Shown in pieces: positions 45,384-53,370 of a stretch of DNA of 64,000 nt (the first letter of the stretch is position 1; each line of letters begins with the position of its first letter). The notes under the pieces are model-generated. The model was not told the DNA's origin and made no database searches. It worked only from the letters and a program-made list of their open reading frames with translations. The DNA comes from Microbacterium sp. SS28 (GTDB taxonomy: Bacteria; Actinomycetota; Actinomycetes; Actinomycetales; Microbacteriaceae), in the NCBI RefSeq assembly GCF_022761035.1, contig NZ_JAKWJP010000005.1, forward strand, positions 320,794 to 384,793, in the 5' to 3' direction. The translations under genes and the position numbers were made by a program.

Positions 45384-46250
45384 TTAGTCGCGCTCGTTCG
45401 GAACGGGTCGGCGCGCCGGACCGGTGTACGTGTAGCCGATGGACTTCGGCACGGGGCCTTTGATGCGGCCCCCCTGGATCGACTGCTCGTTCGCGTGCGC
45501 GAGGATGCCGACCGAACGGGACAGGATGAAGACCCCGCGTCCGAGCTCGGGCGTCAGTCCCAGCTCGCAGAAGATGACGGCGGTCGCAGCGTCGATGTTC
45601 ATCGGCACTCGCGCGCTCTTTCCCTCGCTGATCGCGTCCTCGAGCGCCCGGCCGATCGTCGCGAAACGGCCGCCGACGAGGCCGTCCGCCGCCGCCGCAT
45701 CCACGAGCGACAGCAGCCGGGGGCTGCGCGGGTCGAGCGGATGGAAGCGGTGGCCGTAGCCCGGGAAGTACTTCAGTCCCGAGTCGCGACGGCGCTGCAC
45801 GACGCGGCGGGCCGCCTCGCCGATGTCGCCGACGCGCTCCCGCTCCTCGTCGATCTCGAGGAAGATCTCCATGCACTGCTGGCCCGCGCCGCCGTGCACG
45901 TCGTCGAGGACGTTGATGGCAGACGCCATGGCGCCGTTCACGGGCACACCGCACGTCGTGGCCATGCGTGCGATCGCGATCGATGGCGCCTGGGGCCCGT
46001 GATCCACGGACGCTACGAGCGCTGCTTCGAGGAGGGCGGACTCCCCGCGCGAGGGCAGCTCGCCGCGGAGCATGAGCCAGATCGTGTCGACGAATCCGAC
46101 CGTCCCGATGAGCCCCTCGATGGGGTAGCCGTGCAGTGCGATCTCTCCGGGACGCACGTCGATGATGTCGGTGTGCCACCACTGGCGCGCGTCTTCGAGG
46201 ACAGCCGCGGCATCTTCCGCTGTGGCGATGCCTTCGCCGTCCGCGCTCAT
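45384..46250 (-). CDS. Short citrate-synthase-fold protein (citryl-CoA lyase-like)
   Basis: 288 residues, much shorter than citrate synthases (~370-430). The catalytic residues are retained: His84 (VDHGPQAPS), His119 (DDVHGGAGQQCMEIF), His167 (FPGYGHRFHPLDPR) and Asp220 (VPMNIDAATAV). Such small homologues are often named citryl-CoA lyases. It could form or cleave a C-C bond between an acyl-CoA and a 2-oxo acid. The start overlaps the aldehyde dehydrogenase stop (ATGA) and its stop overlaps the ThDP-enzyme region, so the three proteins are probably made together. Confidence 0.82.
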   Translation of the reverse strand: MSADGEGIATAEDAAAVLEDARQWWHTDIIDVRPGEIALHGYPIEGLIGTVGFVDTIWLMLRGELPSRGESALLEAALVASVDHGPQAPSIAIARMATTCGVPVNGAMASAINVLDDVHGGAGQQCMEIFLEIDEERERVGDIGEAARRVVQRRRDSGLKYFPGYGHRFHPLDPRSPRLLSLVDAAAADGLVGGRFATIGRALEDAISEGKSARVPMNIDAATAVIFCELGLTPELGRGVFILSRSVGILAHANEQSIQGGRIKGPVPKSIGYTYTGPARRPVPNERD

Positions 46251-47695
46251 GGCGCTGCCGTCAGAGCGGCATCCGATTCGAGCGACGCGTCGTAGAAGTC
46301 TCCGAAGAGCTCTTCGTCGGACGGCCGGTCCTCGGCGATCGTCCTCGAGACCCACGTCGTGTTGAGGTAGTGCTTGAGCGACACGTTCTCGGACGTGATG
46401 TTGCCGCCCCACGTGCCGCAGCCCATCGACGAGGTCATCGGCATGCCGTTGGTGAACGCGCCGGCGTTGGCCTTCGAGTTGGGCTGGCGGACCATGATGC
46501 GCGAGACGGGCATCTGCCGGGCGAAGTAGTCGATGTGGGCGTCATCGGTCGAGGCGATGCCACACGAGTGCCCCTTGCCGCCGATGTCGTAGAGCTGCTT
46601 GGCGAGCTCGACGCCGTCCTCGAACGAGCCCTCGTAGGCGTGGACTGCCATGAGCGTCGTCAGCTTCTCCTTGCAGAACTGCTTGTCCTCGGCGATCCCG
46701 TCGCCTTCGACGAGGATGAATCGCCGATCGGACGGGATGTCGAATCCTGCAGCTGCGGCGAGCGCCTGGGGCGACACGGCGACGGTGTCGGCGAGCCGGT
46801 GACCCTCGGCATCCCACATCACCGCCTGCAGTGCGGCGCGCTGCGCGGAGGTCACGAGGTGACCGCCTTCCGCCTGCAGTGCGTCGAGCATGTCTCGGTA
46901 GCGGGATGCCGGGACCAGGACGTTGCCGTCGGCCGAGCACCCCGAGCCGAAGTCGGACGTCTTCGAGAGCATGCAGTTGCGCGCCGTCTCCTGGAGGTCG
47001 GCCGTCTCGTCGACGAACTCGGTCGCGTTGCCTGCGCCGACGCCGTATGCGGGCGTGCCGGAGCTGTAGGCGGCGCGCACGAGCCCCTGTCCGCCGGTCG
47101 CGATGACGAGGTCTGAGCGGCTCATGATCTCCTGCGACGCTGCGAGGCTCGGCAGCGTGATGCACTGCAGGATGTCGGCGGGAGCGCCCTCGGCCTCGAG
47201 CGCCTCGCGCATGAGCCGGACCGTCTCGAGCGTCGTGAGCTTGGAGCGCGGGTGCGGCGAGAAGACCACGACGTTGCGCGCCTTGACGGCGTAGATCGCG
47301 TTGCCCGCGGGAGTGAGGTCGGGGTTGGTCGTCGGTACCACGCAGCCGATCACCCCGACGGGCTTGCCGTACTTGACGAGGCCCTTCTCGACATCCTCTT
47401 CGATGACGCCCACCGAGGGACTGCGCAGCGCGTCGCGGAGCACGCCCCGGATCTTCATGCGCTTGTTCATGCGGCTGTCGAAATCGCCGAGCCCGGACTC
47501 GTCGATGCCCATCTCCACCAGCCGGTGGAAGGATGAGCGGTTCGCGACCGCCCAGGCGATGGCACGGATGAGGCGGTCGACCCGCTCCTGGTCGTAGGTC
47601 TCGATGACCGCGAGGGCCGCCCGTGCGCGGGCGAACACCTCGTCGAGTTCCTCCTCCTGCTCGGGAGACAGGGATTTGGGCGCTGAAGCAGCCAT
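46247..47695 (-). CDS. CoA-acylating aldehyde dehydrogenase
   Basis: 482 residues. The aldehyde dehydrogenase fold has GVIGCVVPTTNPDLTPAGNA, HPRSKLTTLETVRLMREAL, the coenzyme loop ATGGQGLVRAAYSSGTPAYG VGAGN and catalytic Cys253 (TSDFGSGCSADGNV). The lack of the general-base Glu of hydrolytic ALDHs and similarity to acetaldehyde/EutE-like and sulfoacetaldehyde (SauS-like) dehydrogenases point to aldehyde + CoA + NAD(P)+ giving acyl-CoA. It is first in a four-gene operon. GGAG lies 6 nt before the ATG. The actual aldehyde is probably the product of the ThDP enzyme encoded two genes downstream. Confidence 0.87.
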   Translation of the reverse strand: MAASAPKSLSPEQEEELDEVFARARAALAVIETYDQERVDRLIRAIAWAVANRSSFHRLVEMGIDESGLGDFDSRMNKRMKIRGVLRDALRSPSVGVIEEDVEKGLVKYGKPVGVIGCVVPTTNPDLTPAGNAIYAVKARNVVVFSPHPRSKLTTLETVRLMREALEAEGAPADILQCITLPSLAASQEIMSRSDLVIATGGQGLVRAAYSSGTPAYGVGAGNATEFVDETADLQETARNCMLSKTSDFGSGCSADGNVLVPASRYRDMLDALQAEGGHLVTSAQRAALQAVMWDAEGHRLADTVAVSPQALAAAAGFDIPSDRRFILVEGDGIAEDKQFCKEKLTTLMAVHAYEGSFEDGVELAKQLYDIGGKGHSCGIASTDDAHIDYFARQMPVSRIMVRQPNSKANAGAFTNGMPMTSSMGCGTWGGNITSENVSLKHYLNTTWVSRTIAEDRPSDEELFGDFYDASLESDAALTAAP

Positions 47696-47732
47696 GACAA
47701 CTCCGTCCGTGGGCATCGATGCCGACGTCGGC

Positions 47733-47785
47733 ATGTTAGGTACTGCTCTTCCCCGCCGACAAAGCGTGTTCCATTGGGCAGAAAC
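47733..47785 (-). promoter_or_regulatory. Promoter and shared motif upstream of the aldehyde dehydrogenase operon
   Basis: On the minus strand TTGTCG (47757-47762) and TAACAT (47733-47738), spacer 18 bp, form a promoter. Immediately upstream of the -35 is GTTCCATTGGGCAGAAAC (plus strand, 47768-47785), a member of the motif found at other island promoters. The 295-bp gap up to the PQQ gene holds no further gene. Confidence 0.5.
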
Positions 47786-47990
47786 CCGAGCGTCCAGCAC
47801 CCCACGACCGGGTCGCCGGCGCGAGTTGTGCCACTCGATGGGTCGCGGCGTTGCCCCCTTCCGTGGCCCGGGCTAGCGTCCGAGCGCCGGACGGAACGGC
47901 CCGACCCCAGGCGGGCCCGGGCGGCACACCCCAGGCGTCGGACGGGCACGGGTCCTCCACGTCGGATCGAAGAAGATCAAAGGAGTTCGG

Positions 47991-50678
47991 ATGCGTAAAC
48001 GATTTACAAGGCTCGGAGTCGCGGGGATCGGAGCGCTCATAGCGCTGGCCCTGGTTACCCCACCCGCCCACGGGCTCTCGGCACCCGCCGAGTCCGCCAC
48101 AGCCTCGGAACCGACCGGTGTCGAGCCGACCGGAGCGGACTCGCCAACAGTCGGCGGCAACCTCGGCAACCAGCACTACTCGGGGCTGACGCAGATCACG
48201 AAGCAGAACCTGAAGGATCTCGCCCCGGTATGGCGGACGCACGTCTCGGCGGTCGCTCCTGCCAGCAGCAACGTCGGACAGCAGACGACCCCCATCGTGG
48301 TCGACGGCGTCATCTACGTCGACACCCCGAGCGGCGGCGTGATCGCGGTCGACGGTGTGACGGGAGCTCCCGTCTGGAAGTGGGAGAACCGCGTCTACGG
48401 GATGTCGTCGACGCGTCGCGGCGTCTCTGCCGGCGAGGGCCGGATCTACACGCTCGCGGGCGGCAACCGCGTCGTCGCGCTCGACCAGGCGACGGGCGCT
48501 GAGCTGTGGGCAGTGCAGCCCCAGGGGGCGAACGGCGAGGACCTCGGGCGTGTGGGCAAGGTCGCGACGGTGTACTGGGACGGGATCGTCTACGCGCACG
48601 CGGCGGACGGCGACCGCGGTGCAGTCGTCGCGCTCGACGCGAGCGACGGCCACTACCTGTGGCACTTCTTCGGCGGACCGAAGCGGGGCGAGCTCTTGAC
48701 AGGCCTCGACGGCACCACCTTCGACGCATCTGCGACGTGGGGGCCTGTCCAGGCCGACGGCACCGACTGCGCCGAGGAGGGCGGGGCGACGTCGTGGATG
48801 CACGGCGCCGTCGACCCCGAGCTCGGCTACTACCTCATGACCTTCGGCAACGCGCGCAGCTGCACGTCGTCGCAGAACGCGTCGGGGCGCCCGGGGGACA
48901 ATCTGTTCTCCGACACGCTGGTCGCCGTCGACGCCCGCACCGGCGCGTACAAGTGGCACTTCCAGTCGATCCATCACGACGTCTGGGACATGGACAACGT
49001 CCACCCGCCGACGCTGGCCGACATCCAGGTCGCCGGTGAGGACCGCAAGGTCGTCTTCTACGGCAGCAAGTCGGGTCACCAGTTCGTGGTCGACCGCACC
49101 AACGGCAAGCCTGTGCTTCCCGTGACCGAGAAGGCCATGATCACGGACTCACGTCAGCACAATACGGCGACCCAGCCTTGGCCCGAGACCCGGCTCCTGC
49201 CGGACTGCGTCGTGTGGCAGAAGCTCGACGCCGACAACATCCCGGGAGACCCGTGGCGCGGCGTGCCGAACTACAACGGCTACCAAGCCGATGCCGACGG
49301 CGACCTTGTGTTCAACCCGAACAGCTACGTCTCGGCCGACGAGCCGTTCCTCACCTACCCGGCCAGCTCGTCGGGTCACCGTGAGGGCTGCCTGTACGAC
49401 CCGCAGTACGACCTGCCGATCCTGTCGACGACGAGCCAGAACGGCGGCGGCGACTGGTCGAACAACTCGTACAGCCAGAGCACCAACCTGGTGTACTTCC
49501 CGTACGGCACGAACCCCGTCGCGCACTACGACGGTGCCGCTTCCAACGGCCTGCGTGCCATCGGGCAGTACCAGACCGGCGGCATCCTGGCCTACGACGC
49601 ATCGACCGGCAAGGTCGCATGGCGCAACCACCTCGGCACGGACATGTCGCACGGCCAGGGCCCGCTCACGACAGCGACCGACCTGCTCTTCGCGGGACAG
49701 ATCGATGGACGACTGCTGGGAATGGATGCTGTCGACGGCGATGTGCTCTGGGAATTCCAGACCGGCAACGGCATCGCGTCGGCGCCGGTCACCTATGAGG
49801 TCGATGGGGAGCAGTACGTCGCCGTCCTCGCGGCAGGCTCGACGAACCCGTACGGCGCTTCGGTGACGCAGGGCGACTCGCTGTGGTCGTTCAAGCTCGG
49901 GGGCACCTACACGACGGAGTCGGGGAGCCAGGAGGGGCCGGAAACGGCGCCGCTGACGATCCGCCGGCCGGTGGGCGGCGCGGCAGTCGAGGGCTCGACG
50001 GTCGACAACACCGTGCTTCTCGCTCGCGCCAGCCGCACGGCCGACAACGCCGCGTCGCGTGACAGCGTGTCGCAGAACGGCATGCAGCCGACACACCTGC
50101 GGGTCCCCGTCGGCACGACCGTGACGTTCCGCAACCCGGGGGCGGAGACGTTCGCGAACTTCCCGAACCTGAAGGAGCACTGCGCGACGCAGTTCTTCGA
50201 AGGCGAGTTCAACGTCAAGCTGCAGCCGGGGCAGACGTACCAGCACACGTTCACGCGTGCCGGCGAGTACTTCTTCAACGACTGCACCGACCCCCGGCCC
50301 ACCGGCAAGATCGAGGTCTACCTGACCGCGAAGGACCAGCCGGGTGCACTGACGTTCACCCCCGGGAAGATCGGCCTGGGCTCGGGCACGGGCCTGTTCA
50401 CCGGGGTGAACGGCAAGGTCACGGCGCAGTTCGCGCTGCCCACCGGGTACACCTACGACAGCGACGCGCTGCTGGTGACGCCGCTCTCCTCCACCCCCGT
50501 GAAGGCGACCGATGCCACGGCGAACAAGAACAAGATCATCGTGCGGTTCGACGCCGCTGACGTCGACAACAACGTGCCCACGGGGGAGGTGAGCCTGACG
50601 GTGCGCGTGAAGGTCCTCAATGCCGCAGGCGTGCAGGAGCAGCTCACCTCCACCGCCACGGTGACCGTCGTGAAGTAG
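47991..50678 (+). CDS. Secreted PQQ-dependent dehydrogenase fused to a cupredoxin-like domain
   Basis: 895 residues. The signal peptide is MRKRFTRLGVAGIGALIALA up to about residue 30. Residues ~50-640 form the eight-bladed quinoprotein propeller: VDTPSGGVIAVDGVTGAPVW, ARTGAYKWHFQSIHHDVWDM DNVHPPTL with the catalytic-type Asp, and HGQGPLTTATDLLFAGQIDG. Instead of a cytochrome c domain, residues ~660-780 look like a plastocyanin fold (PVGTTVTFRNPGAETFANFP, ending FNDCTDPRPTGKIEV). The usual His/Met copper ligands after Cys are missing. A further beta domain ends the protein. It would oxidise an alcohol or cyclitol outside the cell. AAAGGAG precedes the ATG. Confidence 0.82.
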   Translation: MRKRFTRLGVAGIGALIALALVTPPAHGLSAPAESATASEPTGVEPTGADSPTVGGNLGNQHYSGLTQITKQNLKDLAPVWRTHVSAVAPASSNVGQQTTPIVVDGVIYVDTPSGGVIAVDGVTGAPVWKWENRVYGMSSTRRGVSAGEGRIYTLAGGNRVVALDQATGAELWAVQPQGANGEDLGRVGKVATVYWDGIVYAHAADGDRGAVVALDASDGHYLWHFFGGPKRGELLTGLDGTTFDASATWGPVQADGTDCAEEGGATSWMHGAVDPELGYYLMTFGNARSCTSSQNASGRPGDNLFSDTLVAVDARTGAYKWHFQSIHHDVWDMDNVHPPTLADIQVAGEDRKVVFYGSKSGHQFVVDRTNGKPVLPVTEKAMITDSRQHNTATQPWPETRLLPDCVVWQKLDADNIPGDPWRGVPNYNGYQADADGDLVFNPNSYVSADEPFLTYPASSSGHREGCLYDPQYDLPILSTTSQNGGGDWSNNSYSQSTNLVYFPYGTNPVAHYDGAASNGLRAIGQYQTGGILAYDASTGKVAWRNHLGTDMSHGQGPLTTATDLLFAGQIDGRLLGMDAVDGDVLWEFQTGNGIASAPVTYEVDGEQYVAVLAAGSTNPYGASVTQGDSLWSFKLGGTYTTESGSQEGPETAPLTIRRPVGGAAVEGSTVDNTVLLARASRTADNAASRDSVSQNGMQPTHLRVPVGTTVTFRNPGAETFANFPNLKEHCATQFFEGEFNVKLQPGQTYQHTFTRAGEYFFNDCTDPRPTGKIEVYLTAKDQPGALTFTPGKIGLGSGTGLFTGVNGKVTAQFALPTGYTYDSDALLVTPLSSTPVKATDATANKNKIIVRFDAADVDNNVPTGEVSLTVRVKVLNAAGVQEQLTSTATVTVVK

Positions 50679-50695
50679 CCTGTTCCAGCGAACCG

Positions 50696-50733
50696 CCGAT
50701 CCGCCCCCGTCTTCCTCGACGGGGGCGGATCGG
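50696..50733 (+). terminator. Terminator after the PQQ-dehydrogenase gene
   Basis: A 16-bp perfect stem centred on GATCCGCCCCCGTC with a 6-nt loop, just after the stop codon. Confidence 0.8.
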
Positions 50734-50746
50734 TGCGTACAGGACG

Positions 50747-50765
50747 GTGTCCCATTCGGCGAGAC
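50747..50765 (+). promoter_or_regulatory. Shared island motif upstream of dctQ
   Basis: GTGTCCCATTCGGCGAGAC matches the sequence at 58836-58854 in all but one base. It lies ~120 bp before the TRAP small-subunit start. Candidate IclR-family operator. Confidence 0.45.
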
Positions 50766-50885
50766 GCGGCTTTTCACACCGCGCCGCGCAGACCAGAGTC
50801 GCAGGGGCGATGATGCGTGCGCGCACACTCCCCCCGGATCAACAGAGAGGTTGACAATGCACCGAGACATCGAGGCGGTGACGCC

Positions 50886-51539
50886 ATGACCGACAAGGAC
50901 CCCGGAGCGGAACCGGAGCAGGTCCCCGGCGCCGAGCCACCGAAGCAGGACGGAACGGCCAGCTCAGGCCTCGAGGGCTCCATCTACCCCGACACCCGCA
51001 CCTTCTTCACGACGCCGAAGCTCAACCAGGGCGTGCCGGCCGACCCGGCCGTCATCCGGGTGCTGTCATCGATCGAGATCGTGATCAGCGTCACCCTCTT
51101 CAGCCTCATCGTGTTCGGCGTCATGTACCAGGTTCTCGGCCGCTACTTCCCGTCGCTCAGCTGGGTCGGCGCGGGCGAACTCGCGCTCCTGTCGATGATC
51201 GCCCTGACCTTCACGACCGCCGGCTACCTCGTCGGCCGCAACGGTCACATCGTGCTCGAGATCTTCGACGAACTGCTGGCGGGTTCCTGGCTCTTCGTGG
51301 CCCTGCGCGTCACGTCGGCCGTCATCATGGCCGTCACGAGCATCGCGCTCGCCTACGAGGCCTTCGTGAAGATCGAGACCGAGTGGGGGCGGCTGAGCGC
51401 CGCGATGCACATGCCCATGGGCGTGCTGTACATCTTCGCGCTCCTCGGATTCCTGTCGGCCTCGGTGCACTCCATCATGAAGATCCCGTATGCGCACCGC
51501 CCCGAGCACAAGCTCGACATCGGCGAAATGGAGGGCTGA
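50886..51539 (+). CDS. dctQ: TRAP transporter small membrane subunit (DctQ)
   Basis: 217 residues. A soluble Pro/Glu-rich N-terminal extension of ~70 residues precedes four membrane helices (about 77-97, 110-130, 140-165 and 180-200). VLGRYFPSLSWVGAGELALL SMIALTFTTAGYLVGRNGHI is the DctQ signature region. It pairs with DctM, which starts 7 nt downstream. It should be part of a sodium-driven importer for an organic acid. The ATG at 50886 is preferred over an upstream in-frame start; the Shine-Dalgarno sequence is weak. Confidence 0.9.
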   Translation: MTDKDPGAEPEQVPGAEPPKQDGTASSGLEGSIYPDTRTFFTTPKLNQGVPADPAVIRVLSSIEIVISVTLFSLIVFGVMYQVLGRYFPSLSWVGAGELALLSMIALTFTTAGYLVGRNGHIVLEIFDELLAGSWLFVALRVTSAVIMAVTSIALAYEAFVKIETEWGRLSAAMHMPMGVLYIFALLGFLSASVHSIMKIPYAHRPEHKLDIGEMEG

Positions 51540-51546
51540 GCGTAAA

Positions 51547-52827
51547 ATGGACCTCTGGCTCTACATTCTGCTGTTCACCGTCTTCCTGTTCCTGCGGGTG
51601 CCCGTCGCCTTCGCGATGATCGCCTCGAGCATGCTGTACTTCTACAGCCACGGTCTGTCCGCCGGGTACGCGCTCTCTTCGATCGTCAACGGCATCAACA
51701 GCTTCCCGCTGCTCGCCGTCCCCCTGTTCATCTTCGTGGGGACGATCGCGAACAATCTCGGAATCGCGACGCGGCTCTACGACCTGGCGCGGGCGCTCCT
51801 GCCCCGCCTGCCCGGCAACCTCGCCTATGTCAACCTCGGCACCGCGATCGGCTTCTCGTGGATCAGCGGCTCGGCCCTCGCGGATGCGGCATCCACGAGC
51901 AAGGTGCAGATACCGCAGATGCTCAAGGCGGGGTATCCCTACGGCTTCTCGGCGGGCCTGACCGCATCGGGTTCGCTCATGAGCACGGTCATGCCCCCGA
52001 GCATCCCTGCGGTTCTGTTCGCCGCGACGGCATCGATCTCGACAGGCGCCCTGTTCGCCGGCTCGATCATCCCGGCAATGCTCATGGCGGTCGGGCTGGC
52101 CCTCTACATCTTCTTCTGGGTGCGACGCCACCCGGCGGTAGCGGTCAGCCGACCGTTCAACGGATCGATGCTCGCCCAGGCGAGCGTGCGTGTCCTCGGG
52201 CCGGCGCTGCTTCCCGTGATCATCCTCGGCGGCATCTTCAGCGGGCTCTTCACGGCCACCGAGAGCGCCGGCATCGCCGCGGTCTACATCCTGATCCTCG
52301 GCGCGATCTACCGCACCCTCACGTGGAGGGTGTTCTGGAAGTCGGCCAAGGAGACGGTCGTGATCGCGGGCGGGATCCTGCTGATCCTCGGCGCATCGAA
52401 CCTCATGGGTCAGGTGCTCGCACGGGAGCAGGTGTCGCGCGCACTCGGCGAGTGGCTCACGGGATTCACCGACAACCCGGTGGTCTTCCTGCTCATGCTC
52501 AACATCCTGCTCATCCTGCTCGGCATCCCGCTCGAGGCTCCCCCCGTGATCCTCGTGCTCGTGCCGATCCTGATGCCGATCATCGGCCAGTTCGGGATCG
52601 ACCCGGTGCAGCTCGGCGTGATCATGATCCTCAACCTCATGATCGGGTCGCTCACACCACCAGTGGGCGCGGTGCTCTTCGTCGTGGGCTCGATCACCCG
52701 CCGACCGATGGGCGAGCTGTTCCGCGGCATCCTGCCGTTCCTGATCCCGCTCGGAACCGTCCTGCTCGCGCTGACGCTGTTCCCCGTGATCGTGACGTTC
52801 CTGCCGAGCCTGCTCGGCCTGCTGTAG
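51547..52827 (+). CDS. dctM: TRAP transporter large membrane subunit (DctM)
   Basis: 426 residues, about 12 hydrophobic segments, with the standard DctM blocks FPLLAVPLFIFVGTIANNLG, SALADAASTSKVQIPQMLKA, GYPYGFSAGLTASGSLMSTV MPPSIPAVLF and IMILNLMIGSLTPPVGAVLF. It forms the transport channel with DctQ. The binding protein (DctP) gene is 3.3 kb away at 56171, separated by enzyme genes, an unusual but not unique layout. A hairpin follows the stop. Confidence 0.93.
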   Translation: MDLWLYILLFTVFLFLRVPVAFAMIASSMLYFYSHGLSAGYALSSIVNGINSFPLLAVPLFIFVGTIANNLGIATRLYDLARALLPRLPGNLAYVNLGTAIGFSWISGSALADAASTSKVQIPQMLKAGYPYGFSAGLTASGSLMSTVMPPSIPAVLFAATASISTGALFAGSIIPAMLMAVGLALYIFFWVRRHPAVAVSRPFNGSMLAQASVRVLGPALLPVIILGGIFSGLFTATESAGIAAVYILILGAIYRTLTWRVFWKSAKETVVIAGGILLILGASNLMGQVLAREQVSRALGEWLTGFTDNPVVFLLMLNILLILLGIPLEAPPVILVLVPILMPIIGQFGIDPVQLGVIMILNLMIGSLTPPVGAVLFVVGSITRRPMGELFRGILPFLIPLGTVLLALTLFPVIVTFLPSLLGLL

Positions 52828-52834
52828 GCCATGA

Positions 52835-52867
52835 GCCCCGGTGCCCGCACGATGCAGGCACCGGGGC
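52835..52867 (+). terminator. Hairpin between dctM and the dehydroquinase-like gene
   Basis: GCCCCGGTGCC (52835-52845) pairs with 52857-52867 across an 11-nt loop. It starts 8 nt after the DctM stop and covers the ATG at 52831 frame, so a start there is unlikely. Confidence 0.65.
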
Positions 52868-52893
52868 CATCGGCATCCCGAGAGGAGTTCCAC

Positions 52894-53343
52894 TTGTCCA
52901 GAAGGCTCTTCGTCCTCAACGGCCCGAACCTGAACATGCTCGGCTTGCGAGAACCCGAGCTGTACGGCGCCGCCACACTCGACGATGTGCGCGCCGATTG
53001 CGAGCGCGTCGCAGACGAACTCGGCTTCGACCTCTTCTTCGCGCAGTCCAACGCCGAGCACGAGCTCGTCGGCTGGGTGCAGGACGCATTCCGCGAGCAG
53101 GCGATCGTCGTGATCAACCCCGCGGGTTTCAGCTTCCGCTCCGTGCCGCTCCTCGACGCGCTCAAGATGCTCCACACCCCTGTGATCGAGGTCCACATCA
53201 CCAACATCCACGCGAGGGATGCCGTGCACCAGAACTCGCTCATCTCGACGGTCTCGCGCGTCGTGATCGCAGGCGCCGGGATCTACGGATACGAGTTGGG
53301 GATTCGAGCCGCCGACAGGCTCGCCGCAGCCGAGAGCGCATGA
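52894..53343 (+). CDS. Divergent type II 3-dehydroquinate dehydratase-like protein
   Basis: 149 residues from a TTG with AGAGGAG 6 nt upstream. The type II dehydroquinase fold is clear: FVLNGPNLNMLGLREPELYG with catalytic Tyr24 and Arg19, QSNAEHELVGWVQDA, IEVHITNIHARDAVHQNSLI with His101, and AGAGIYGYELGIRAA. The substrate-binding loop is NPAGFSFRSV where AroQ/QsuC proteins have N-x-G-x-x-T-H-T/Y-S-V, so the loop His is Phe81 and its neighbour is Arg82. Dehydroquinate may therefore not be the natural substrate. It follows the TRAP genes and is convergent with the flavoprotein gene. Confidence 0.83.
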   Translation: MSRRLFVLNGPNLNMLGLREPELYGAATLDDVRADCERVADELGFDLFFAQSNAEHELVGWVQDAFREQAIVVINPAGFSFRSVPLLDALKMLHTPVIEVHITNIHARDAVHQNSLISTVSRVVIAGAGIYGYELGIRAADRLAAAESA

Positions 53344-53370
53344 GCGCGGGCATCGCGCCCGTCGTGCGGC

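Noticed and set aside
45370..46182. Upstream extension of the ThDP-enzyme frame
   Set aside because: It runs inside the citrate-synthase-like gene and has no domain content. A clean AAGGAG marks the ATG at 45369.
47991..50678. A cytochrome c domain at the end of the PQQ enzyme
   Set aside because: No CXXCH motif is present; the segment reads as a beta-sandwich resembling cupredoxins.
52831..52893. ATG start for the dehydroquinase-like gene just after dctM
   Set aside because: It lies in an 11-bp hairpin and adds a non-conserved leader. A TTG with AGAGGAG places the start at the conserved N-terminus.
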